Below, in pieces: positions 1-5,614 of a DNA stretch of 5,614 bases. Where the stretch lies: positions 1 through 5,614 of the forward strand of contig JBGUTC010000003.1 in assembly GCA_045132895.1 (NCBI GenBank), given 5' to 3'. This stretch comes from UMGS755 sp045132895 (GTDB lineage: Bacteria > Bacillota > Clostridia > UBA1381 > UBA9506). Made by a program: the position numbers and the translations under genes. Within the stretch, counting starts at the first letter, position 1, and every line of letters begins with the position of its first letter. Under the pieces are notes generated by a model. That model made no database searches. It was not told the DNA's origin and saw only the letters and a list, made by a program, of their open reading frames with translations.

Positions 1-2219
1 TCAAAGCCTACATCGCCCTCATCTTCTTTTCTGCCACAACGGGGACATTCATTATCAATGATGCCGTTAAAGCCACAAAGCGGATCGCGGTCGATGGGAT
101 GGTTAATGGAACCATAACCGATACCGGCTTCTTTCATAGCACGGATAATGCTGATAAATGCATCCAGGTTCTTGGAAGGATCACCATCTACTTCTACATA
201 ACTGATGTGACCAGCGTTGGTGAAGGCATGATAGGGAGCTTCCAGCTTGATCTTCTCCTGTGCGGTAATGGGGAAATGAACCGGCACGTGGAAAGAGTTG
301 GTATAATATTCACGGTCAGTAATACCGTCAAGTTTACCGTATTTCGCTTTATCAATTTTGATAAATCTGCCGGAAAGGCCTTCAGCCGGGGTTCCGAGAC
401 AGGTAAAGTTCAGACCATACTTACGGCAAGCCAAATCTGTCTTGTTGCGGATAAACTGAACAATCTTAATACCCAGTTCCTGTGCTTCTGCACTTTCGCC
501 ATGATGAACGCCGATTAATGCTTTCAAACACTCTGCCAGACCGATAAAGCCAACAGACAGAGAACCATGCTTAATAACTTCACGGATTTCATCATCAGGA
601 CCCAGTTTTTCAGAATCCAGCCAGATTCCCTGACCCATCAGGAAGGGGAAATTTTTCACTTTCTTGGCTGCCTGAATTTCAAAACGCTCCAGAAGCTGTT
701 CAATGACCAAATCAACCATTTCATCTAATGCGTTAAAGAACTTGTTCACATCGCCCTTTGCTTCGATACCCAGTCTGGGCAGGTTGATAGAAGTAAAACT
801 CAGGTTACCGCGGGAAGTAACGATTTCACGGCTCTTATCATATTCATTGGCAATAACACGGGTACGGCAGCCCATATATGCAACCTCGGTATGAGGATTA
901 CCGGGCTTATAGTACTGCAGGTTAAAGGGTGCATCAATAAAGGAGAAGTTGGGGAACAAACGCTTTGCTGATACACGGCAGGCAAGCTGGAACAGATCGT
1001 AGTTCGGGTCTTCTTCGTTGTAGCTGATACCCTCTTTTACTTTAAAGATATGGATGGGGAAAATCGGCGTTTCGCCATTACCCAGACCAGCTTCATGAGC
1101 CAGCAAGAGGTTTTTCATAACCATTCTGCCTTCACTGGAGGTGTCAGTACCGTAGTTAATGGAGCTGAACGGAATCTGTGCTCCGGCTCTTGAATGCATG
1201 GTATTTAAGTTATGAATGAAAGCTTCCATTGCCTGGAAGGTTTCACGGTCAGTTTCTTTAAAGGCTTTGTCCTTTGTAAATGCATGAACTTTTTCAACCA
1301 CATCACTCGGCAACATTTTCTCTAAAATTGCTACTTCTGCTTCGTGGTATCCGTTGTTATCATCTAAAACCGGAACCAGACCCTTCTCTTCTTTAATGGA
1401 AGCAAGGATTTCCTTTGCCTTTTCTTCAGAGTTGTCTACATTGCCTAAAAGTTCCAGAGCCTTTGCCAGATTCTCGCGATACTTGCGGATATAGGTCTTC
1501 TTAACACCACCAGACATTGCATAGTCAAAGTTCGGAATACTCTGACCACCATGCTGATCATTCTGGTTAGACTGAATTGCAATACAAGCCAGGGATGAGT
1601 AACTTGCAATACTCTGGGGTTCTCTTAAGAAACCGTGACCGGTTGAGAAACCACCGGCAAACAGTTTATCAATATCAATCTGACAGCAAGTTGTTGTCAG
1701 AGTTAAGAAGTCAAGGTCATGAATATGGATATCGCCACTGTCATGCGCTGCAGAATGCTTGGGATTTAAAACCAGCATCTTATTAAACTGCTTCGCACCT
1801 TCAGAACCATACTTCAGCATGGTTCCCATTGCTGTATCGCCGTCAATATTAGCATTTTCACGCTTAATATCGTTATCTTTAGCATCTTTAAAAGTCAGAC
1901 CTTCATAAATCTGCATCAGACGGGTATTCATTTCACGGGAACGGTTTCTATCAGCACGGTACAAAATATAGCGCTTTGCTGCTTCGGTAAAACCGTTTTC
2001 AATTAACACCTGCTCTGCTGCATCCTGAATCTGTTCCACTCCCGGAGCAGATGTATGACCCTGATTTTCCAGAACATCAACCACCTGAGCTGTCAGGCGC
2101 AGAGCTGCAACATAATCATCACTGCCACTTGCCTTAATAGCAGCAAACAATGCATCTGTAATCTTCACCGCATTAAACGGAACCACTCGACCATCACGTT
2201 TTACAATTGATTCAATCAT
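1..2219 (-). CDS. nrdD: Anaerobic (class III) ribonucleoside-triphosphate reductase, C-terminus cut by window edge
   Basis: This enzyme reduces ribonucleoside triphosphates to deoxyribonucleotides in the cytoplasm under anaerobic conditions, using a glycyl radical installed by the activase NrdG. I read 739 codons without a stop. Residues about 3-92 form an ATP-cone regulatory domain (it begins IVKRDGRVVPFN). The catalytic body follows: a cysteine pair at 178-179 (TTTCCQID), the NrdD-typical QNDQHGGQ at 219-226, and the thiyl-radical cysteine at about 451 in MGCRTRV. A C-terminal zinc-site motif has Cys715, Cys725 and Cys728. The glycyl-radical segment (RxxGY type) should lie within the next few tens of residues beyond the left edge, so activity cannot be judged here. 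The ATG at 2217-2219 is preceded by AAGGAAGGG (2226-2234, six bases away), and the protein starts exactly where the ATP cone should. It has its own promoter and NrdR-like operators upstream. The family assignment is secure; the exact end is unknown. Confidence 0.97.
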   Translation of the reverse strand, partial: MIESIVKRDGRVVPFNAVKITDALFAAIKASGSDDYVAALRLTAQVVDVLENQGHTSAPGVEQIQDAAEQVLIENGFTEAAKRYILYRADRNRSREMNTRLMQIYEGLTFKDAKDNDIKRENANIDGDTAMGTMLKYGSEGAKQFNKMLVLNPKHSAAHDSGDIHIHDLDFLTLTTTCCQIDIDKLFAGGFSTGHGFLREPQSIASYSSLACIAIQSNQNDQHGGQSIPNFDYAMSGGVKKTYIRKYRENLAKALELLGNVDNSEEKAKEILASIKEEKGLVPVLDDNNGYHEAEVAILEKMLPSDVVEKVHAFTKDKAFKETDRETFQAMEAFIHNLNTMHSRAGAQIPFSSINYGTDTSSEGRMVMKNLLLAHEAGLGNGETPIFPIHIFKVKEGISYNEEDPNYDLFQLACRVSAKRLFPNFSFIDAPFNLQYYKPGNPHTEVAYMGCRTRVIANEYDKSREIVTSRGNLSFTSINLPRLGIEAKGDVNKFFNALDEMVDLVIEQLLERFEIQAAKKVKNFPFLMGQGIWLDSEKLGPDDEIREVIKHGSLSVGFIGLAECLKALIGVHHGESAEAQELGIKIVQFIRNKTDLACRKYGLNFTCLGTPAEGLSGRFIKIDKAKYGKLDGITDREYYTNSFHVPVHFPITAQEKIKLEAPYHAFTNAGHISYVEVDGDPSKNLDAFISIIRAMKEAGIGYGSINHPIDRDPLCGFNGIIDNECPRCGRKEDEGDVGF

Positions 2220-2244
2220 CTTTTTCCCTTCCTTTTCTTCAGAA

Positions 2245-2267
2245 TTTGTGTTATTATCGGGCACAAA
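2245..2267 (-). repeat. Small inverted repeat in the nrdD leader
   Basis: TTTGTG (2245-2250) and CACAAA (2262-2267) are perfect 6-bp inverted arms around 11 bases. They lie inside the predicted nrdD 5' leader, about 26 bases upstream of the start codon and just above the ribosome binding site. The repeat could form a weak RNA hairpin or be a protein-binding palindrome. The 21-bp span does not fit the 18-bp Rex site or the CRP/FNR spacing. It is AT-rich and short enough to be chance, so no function is assigned. Confidence 0.25.
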
Positions 2268-2294
2268 CCGGAGTATGTATAAGCTAAAACAAGG

Positions 2295-2341
2295 TATTAA
2301 AAAGCCCTGCCGTAGAGAGTCTTTCTCTAAGGGCAAGGCTT
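2295..2341 (-). terminator. Terminator-like hairpin between pncB and nrdD, overlapping the nrdD start site
   Basis: On the minus strand the arms are 2341-2324 and 2318-2302. AAGCC (2302-2306) pairs with GGCTT (2337-2341), TGCC (2308-2311) with GGCA (2332-2335), and TAGAGA (2313-2318) with TCTCTA (2324-2329). That gives 15 pairs, one mismatch, a small internal loop and a 5-base loop. In the minus-strand direction it is followed by TTTTT and then AATA; two of the five Ts can pair in the stem, so the U-tract is only moderate. It is a plausible intrinsic terminator for pncB, whose stop codon is about 68 bases upstream. On the plus strand the sequence after the stem is not T-rich, which favours minus-strand function. 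The predicted nrdD start falls inside this stem, so the hairpin may instead or also act as a 5'-end structure or attenuator. Confidence 0.6.
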
Positions 2342-2370
2342 ATTATATCACAAACTAAATGTTGTGTCAA
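2342..2370 (-). promoter_or_regulatory. nrdD promoter, consensus -35/-10
   Basis: On the minus strand, TTGACA (2365-2370) is followed by exactly 17 bases and TATAAT (2342-2347), a perfect match to the vegetative sigma-70/sigma-A consensus. Transcription should begin about 7-8 bases further on, near 2334-2335, giving a leader of roughly 115 nt before the nrdD ATG. A promoter this strong for a conditionally needed reductase implies repression, in line with the NrdR-like box covering its -35 and spacer. Confidence 0.88.
2352..2367. promoter_or_regulatory. NrdR box 1 (promoter-proximal), overlapping the -35 and spacer
   Basis: The minus-strand sequence ACACAACATTTAGTTT matches the NrdR consensus as I recall it (ACACWATATATWGTGT) at about 13 of 16 positions. 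It overlaps the -35 hexamer and lies in the spacer of the nrdD promoter, where a bound repressor would block RNA polymerase. NrdR is the ATP/dATP-sensing repressor of ribonucleotide reductase genes and binds paired boxes. The second, better box is 42 bp upstream. Alone this box would be marginal; the pairing and location make it convincing. Confidence 0.75.
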
Positions 2371-2393
2371 TATATTGTTTTAAAAAATTTTTA

Positions 2394-2409
2394 ACCCTAT
2401 ATATAGTGT
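2394..2409. promoter_or_regulatory. NrdR box 2 (promoter-distal), near-perfect match
   Basis: The plus-strand sequence ACCCTATATATAGTGT (minus strand ACACTATATATAGGGT) matches 15 of 16 positions of the recalled NrdR consensus. It lies upstream of the nrdD -35. Its start is 42 bp from that of box 1, close to four helical turns, so both boxes face the same side of the DNA as expected for cooperative NrdR binding. Its last base is also the final base of the pncB stop codon (TAA on the minus strand at 2411-2409). Confidence 0.85.
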
Positions 2410-3857
2410 TAAGATTCGCAGGAATATTTTTCCAGGAGTTCCTCTTTTATGCGCCACAGCGAGGGTGACAGGTCCACATAATAGCGATGGGGATTCTCAA
2501 AACGCTTGACCTCTTCCCACAGCTTGTCAATCTGGTCAGCACAATACGCCTTAATCTCGTGAACATCAGGACTATCGTAAACACATTTACCCTTGTCGAA
2601 AATCTGAACGAGCAAAGGACGCGCCGTAAAGTTCCCGACCTTTTTCCGTTTCCAGGTATGTTCCGGGTCGAAAATTTCATAGGGCTCGTTGTCATTAATT
2701 GTCTCATCAAACAACGTCATAACGTCTGCAAAGGCTTCACCAGTCTCATTGGAATATAACCGATAGACCTGTTTAAAGCCGGGGTTGGTAATTTTCGCTG
2801 TGTTTTCGCTGATTTTAATCTTCGGAATGATTTCACCATCACGCTCCACCGCCGCCAACTTATAAACACCGCCAAATACAGGTTCTGAGCGAGACGTAAT
2901 CAGTCTCTCGCCAACGCCGTACATATCAATCTTCGCACCCTGCATTAAGGTGTCACGAATGATATATTCATCCAGAGAATTTGATGCCGTAATGGTGCAA
3001 TCCGGAAAACCAGCTGCATCCAGCATTTCTCTGGCTTTTTTAGACAGATATGTAATATCGCCGCTATCAATCCGGATGCCTCTGGGACGAAAGCCTTTCG
3101 GCACAACCACTTCATTGAAGACGCGGATGGCATTGGGAATACCGGATTTTAAAACATTGTAGGTATCAACCAGTAAAATACAATTCTGCGGATAGGTCTC
3201 AGCATAAGCGCGGAATGCGTCATACTCTGTGTCAAATAACTGAATCCAGCTATGCGCCATAGTACCCAGTGCCGGAATTCCATAATTCCTGTCAGAAATA
3301 GCACAGGCCGTTCCGCTGCAACCGGCAATATACGCCGCTCTGGCGCCGAAAATCGCACCGTGATACCCTTGAGCGCGGCGGGAACCAAACTCCATGACAC
3401 TGCGACCGTCTGCAGCGCGGACAATGCGGTTTGCCTTAGTGGCAATCAGAGACTGATGGTTAATCGTGAGCAACAGCATGGTTTCAATAAACTGCGCTTC
3501 AATCACCGGGCCACGCACCGTCACAATCGGCTCCATGGGAAAAATGGGCGTTCCTTCCGGCATACTCCAGATATCACAGGAAAAAGAAAAATTGCGAAGG
3601 TAGTCCAAAAACCGCTCATCAAAAATTCCTTTACTTCTTAAATATGCAATATCTTCATCATCAAACTGCAGATTCTTGACATATTCAATTAACTGTTCCA
3701 ATCCCGCCATAATAGCAAAGCCGCCATCATCCGGAACCTTTCTGAAGAACATATCAAAATAGGCTATCTGTTCTTCAAAACCATTAACAAAGTAGCCATT
3801 TGCCATGGTAAATTCATAAAAATCCACCAACATGGTCAAATTCAATTTTTCGAGCAT
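2409..3857 (-). CDS. pncB: Nicotinate phosphoribosyltransferase
   Basis: This cytoplasmic enzyme joins nicotinate to PRPP, with ATP hydrolysis, to give nicotinate mononucleotide, the entry step of the Preiss-Handler NAD salvage route. The protein has 482 residues, a normal length for the bacterial family. The N-terminus LTMLVDFYEFTMANGYF is the family hallmark. EFGSRRAQG (156-164) and GTMAHSW (198-204) follow, with His202 as the likely phosphorylated histidine. LLVDTYNVLKSG (228-239) and the phosphoribosyl-binding RIDSGD (262-267) complete the core. No key motif is missing. The ATG at 3855-3857 has GGGGGAG (3864-3870) six bases upstream and a consensus promoter just before that, giving a short leader of about 26 nt. 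It seems to be transcribed as a single gene, ending at the hairpin at 2295-2341. Identification rests on motifs and is firm. Confidence 0.96.
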   Translation of the reverse strand: MLEKLNLTMLVDFYEFTMANGYFVNGFEEQIAYFDMFFRKVPDDGGFAIMAGLEQLIEYVKNLQFDDEDIAYLRSKGIFDERFLDYLRNFSFSCDIWSMPEGTPIFPMEPIVTVRGPVIEAQFIETMLLLTINHQSLIATKANRIVRAADGRSVMEFGSRRAQGYHGAIFGARAAYIAGCSGTACAISDRNYGIPALGTMAHSWIQLFDTEYDAFRAYAETYPQNCILLVDTYNVLKSGIPNAIRVFNEVVVPKGFRPRGIRIDSGDITYLSKKAREMLDAAGFPDCTITASNSLDEYIIRDTLMQGAKIDMYGVGERLITSRSEPVFGGVYKLAAVERDGEIIPKIKISENTAKITNPGFKQVYRLYSNETGEAFADVMTLFDETINDNEPYEIFDPEHTWKRKKVGNFTARPLLVQIFDKGKCVYDSPDVHEIKAYCADQIDKLWEEVKRFENPHRYYVDLSPSLWRIKEELLEKYSCES

Positions 3858-3889
3858 TTGACTCTCCCCCGACTCTTTCGTTTTTTTCT

Positions 3890-3918
3890 ATTATATAGCA
3901 TTCTGTCTCTTGTGTCAA
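3890..3918 (-). promoter_or_regulatory. pncB promoter, consensus -35/-10
   Basis: On the minus strand, TTGACA (3913-3918) is followed by 17 bases and TATAAT (3890-3895), a perfect vegetative promoter. The predicted start is near 3883, about 26 bases before the pncB ATG. It begins 24 bases after the stop codon of the upstream PHP gene, so pncB has its own start even if some read-through occurs. The nine bases from the -35 (TTGACACAA) are identical to those of the nrdD promoter. The spacer carries a GACA direct repeat but no clear palindrome for a known NAD regulator. Confidence 0.87.
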
Positions 3919-3941
3919 ACAAAAAAACGGCATACTGATTA

Positions 3942-4760
3942 TCAAATTTTCACTTCTTTAATTCCTGTTTCATCCATGACGCCAACCCTGTCAAAACCAC
4001 AGGACTGAATATACGCCAGAGACTCAGCATAGTGACAATCCAAAGCATTCTTGTTGTGGCAATCCGAAGTCAGGACCACGCTGCAACCTAAGTTCTTCAT
4101 TTCTTTCAGGAGAAAGGGTGCCGGATAAGGCAAGGTACGGTATCCCCTGGCAATGGCGCCGGTATTCACTTCAAATACTTTCATTTTCTCTGCTACAGCG
4201 TGTAACGATTCAAGGGCCATAGTCTGATATGCCTTCGACGTAACATCAAAAAAATGATGGCTTTCACAGTGTTTTGCAATAATATCAAAATGTCCGACAA
4301 TATCAAAACGTCCGTATCGGGGAAGCTCTGCCAGATTTTCATAGTAATGCCGGGCATACATTATGCCGTCGCCCCCAAAATAACGTTCAATGACGCCCGA
4401 TACAGTTTGGGCAGTTGCATCAAATTCCACGATTTCTTCGCCTATCTTCATGAAATGAGAGGAGCCAATCAGATAATCATAACCCGCCGGATCATATTCC
4501 GCAAGCATTTCTACCTCCAGACCGCACAAAACACGAATCCGATCATGATATTTCTCTTTCAAACGTGCAACCTCTTCTTTATAACGCAGCGTATCTTCAC
4601 GACTCATGTCCCAGGCTACACCAAAGTTCATCGTTGCATGACCGGAAAAACCGATGGTATCAAATCCTATTTCGATGGCTTGCTTAACAATTTCTTCCGG
4701 AGTATGACTGCCATCACAATAGGTGGTATGCGTATGTAAGTTCTGCTTATACTGTATCAT
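3942..4760 (-). CDS. hisJ: PHP-family phosphatase, probably histidinol-phosphatase
   Basis: The product is a 272-residue metal-dependent phosphoesterase of the polymerase-and-histidinol-phosphatase (PHP) superfamily. It likely dephosphorylates L-histidinol phosphate, the penultimate part of histidine synthesis, in the cytoplasm. The metal ligands of the PHP barrel are all visible: His9 and His11 (HTHTTYCDG, with Asp16), His41 (GFSGH), Glu82 (GLEVE), His102 (IGSSH), His157 (IVGHFD), and Asp233 and His235 (TSDCH). The length and the GLEVE/SSH pattern fit the HisJ/HisK branch; the longer YcdX-like and polymerase-linked PHP forms fit less well. No other his genes are nearby, so another phosphate-ester substrate remains possible. 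I chose the ATG at 4758-4760, because AGGAG lies nine bases upstream and PHP motifs begin at residue 9. A longer TTG start at 4826 would add 22 residues lying wholly inside eutH, with no matching family sequence. The start overlaps the eutH stop by 14 bases, implying translational coupling. Confidence 0.88.
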   Translation of the reverse strand: MIQYKQNLHTHTTYCDGSHTPEEIVKQAIEIGFDTIGFSGHATMNFGVAWDMSREDTLRYKEEVARLKEKYHDRIRVLCGLEVEMLAEYDPAGYDYLIGSSHFMKIGEEIVEFDATAQTVSGVIERYFGGDGIMYARHYYENLAELPRYGRFDIVGHFDIIAKHCESHHFFDVTSKAYQTMALESLHAVAEKMKVFEVNTGAIARGYRTLPYPAPFLLKEMKNLGCSVVLTSDCHNKNALDCHYAESLAYIQSCGFDRVGVMDETGIKEVKI

Positions 4761-5614
4761 CGGATGCCTCTCCTTTTTTATGTTTATATAAAATATGTGC
4801 CGCAATAACAGCCGCAAGACCGGCAATTATTTTTCCTATTATCATTCCCGGAACATACCCTTCATCATAAGCCATGGTAAAGGCAAGGTGATCACCAAAT
4901 ACAAAGGCTGACGAAACAGCAAAAGCCATGTTCACCATAATCCCTTTCCGGTTCATCTTCTCCACCATAGAGAACATAGGAATACTGTTCGCCAGAGAAG
5001 ACAGAAGCCCAAGAACAGCCACATCATTCATGCCCATCCGGCTGCCAAGCGCTTGAAAAGGCTTGCGAAACAATCTGGAAACCACTGCAATCAGCGGAAA
5101 CACGCCGGCAAGAAGAATCGCAATCTCCCCCACAACCTTGAAGCCTTCTCCCACAGGTGCCATATAAGGAATCAGCACAATACCGGTAATATGCGTAAAA
5201 ACGCCGGCTCCAAGACCGGCCGTCACCAAAACAAGGACAATTTTTCCAACAATTCCAAAAACCTTGCTGCATGCCTCCGGATTCAGTACAATTCCCAACG
5301 CCGTTACCAGGGAAACCAGGATGGAAGGCAACAAGTTAAGGAGCAACTCGCCTATCGGAAAACCAAGAAACAGTCCCGAAATAACACAGCCCACCGGAAT
5401 CGTCGCAACACCGCAAAGAATGCCGCTCAGAACATCCTTATGGTATTTCCGGTCAATCATTTCAAGAGCAACCGGAATGGTAAAACAAATGGTCACGCCC
5501 AGCATAGATGCCACAACCAGACCGTTATAGGCACCCCAGGCAGAAACTGATGCCAATTCCCCGGCTACAGAAGCGCCACCCATATCATTGGCAATAAAAC
5601 CGCCGATAAAGGAC
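4747..5614 (-). CDS. eutH: Ethanolamine permease EutH family, N-terminus cut by window edge
   Basis: This integral inner-membrane protein transports ethanolamine, the substrate of the cobalamin-dependent ammonia-lyase pathway. I read 288 complete residues in the window to a TAA at 4747-4749. EutH proteins are usually around 360-410 residues, so roughly the first quarter lies beyond the right edge. The visible part opens with IANDMGG, shows about eight hydrophobic membrane segments, and carries the family-typical AFVFGDHLAF (FGDH at about residues 239-242 of the visible part). It ends in a short charged tail, KHKKGEASDDTV. The ATG at 5581-5583 is internal, because the frame stays open upstream with EutH-like residues. 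The gene overlaps the following PHP gene by 14 bases. No other eut gene is visible on its downstream side, so whether a full ethanolamine operon exists depends on sequence to the right. Family recognition is strong; the substrate is inferred from the family. Confidence 0.9.
   Translation of the reverse strand, partial: SFIGGFIANDMGGASVAGELASVSAWGAYNGLVVASMLGVTICFTIPVALEMIDRKYHKDVLSGILCGVATIPVGCVISGLFLGFPIGELLLNLLPSILVSLVTALGIVLNPEACSKVFGIVGKIVLVLVTAGLGAGVFTHITGIVLIPYMAPVGEGFKVVGEIAILLAGVFPLIAVVSRLFRKPFQALGSRMGMNDVAVLGLLSSLANSIPMFSMVEKMNRKGIMVNMAFAVSSAFVFGDHLAFTMAYDEGYVPGMIIGKIIAGLAAVIAAHILYKHKKGEASDDTV
4770..4774 (-). promoter_or_regulatory. Ribosome binding site that fixes the PHP gene start
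   Basis: On the minus strand AAGGAGAGG (4767-4775) contains AGGAG at 4774-4770, nine bases before the ATG at 4760. It lies inside the last codons of eutH. It supports the internal ATG over the upstream TTG at 4826. Confidence 0.75.

Noticed and set aside
99..518. Plus-strand open frames opposite nrdD (also 703-894, 1577-1786)
   Set aside because: They are antisense to clearly conserved NrdD sequence, show no recognisable protein features and lack convincing ribosome binding sites.
2245..2267. Rex, FNR or CRP operator in the nrdD leader
   Set aside because: The TTGTG/CACAA arms are separated by 11 bases, which does not fit the spacing of any of these sites, and the position is downstream of the start site.
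3890..3918. NiaR-type (niacin repressor) operator at the pncB promoter
   Set aside because: Only a GACA direct repeat is present, with no inverted repeat that I could match to a known NAD-repressor site.
3920..3945. Possible intrinsic terminator after the PHP gene: a run of seven T on the minus strand (3927-3921)
   Set aside because: No GC-rich stem precedes it; only a short TGAT/ATCA palindrome is present, so the T-run probably reflects AT-rich sequence upstream of the pncB promoter.
4761..4826. Longer N-terminus for the PHP gene from a TTG at 4826
   Set aside because: The extra 22 residues are eutH read in another frame and match nothing in the family, whereas the ATG at 4760 has a good ribosome binding site and puts HTHTTYCDG at the usual place.
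5053..5550. Plus-strand open frame opposite eutH, rich in Asn, Lys and Arg
   Set aside because: Its composition is what the reverse strand of a hydrophobic membrane-protein gene gives, and the eutH reading on the minus strand is well supported.

Overview
The window reads as ordinary chromosomal housekeeping DNA from an anaerobic, probably Gram-positive-lineage bacterium (Bacillota/Clostridia-like). The evidence is an oxygen-sensitive class III ribonucleotide reductase with an NrdR-type control region, a PHP-family histidinol-phosphatase, an EutH-type ethanolamine permease, purine-rich ribosome binding sites and near-perfect sigma-70/sigma-A promoters. I cannot name the genus. All four genes lie on the minus strand, so transcription runs right to left: eutH, then the PHP phosphatase (hisJ-like), then pncB, then nrdD.

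Region by region (minus-strand order). Positions 5614-4747 hold the C-terminal three quarters or so of EutH, whose N-terminus lies beyond the right edge. Its last 14 bases overlap the start of the PHP phosphatase (4760-3942), so these two are probably one transcription unit. An 84-bp gap (3858-3941) carries a consensus promoter for pncB (3857-2409), nicotinate phosphoribosyltransferase of the NAD salvage pathway. The 189-bp gap 2220-2408 is the most information-dense part. It holds two NrdR-box-like palindromes 42 bp apart, a perfect TTGACA-N17-TATAAT promoter, a terminator-like hairpin that coincides with the predicted transcription start, and a leader of about 115 nt ending in a purine-rich ribosome binding site. 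The anaerobic ribonucleoside-triphosphate reductase nrdD then runs off the left edge (2219-1). Its glycyl-radical segment, and the usual neighbour nrdG, would lie just outside.

Functionally the genes are not one pathway. PncB makes nicotinate mononucleotide for NAD, NrdD makes deoxynucleotides without oxygen, the PHP protein most likely performs the histidinol-phosphate dephosphorylation step of histidine synthesis, and EutH takes up ethanolamine. No mobile element, CRISPR array, tRNA, rRNA or clearly novel system is visible. The point most worth checking is the nrdD control region: phased NrdR boxes combined with a hairpin overlapping the start site.
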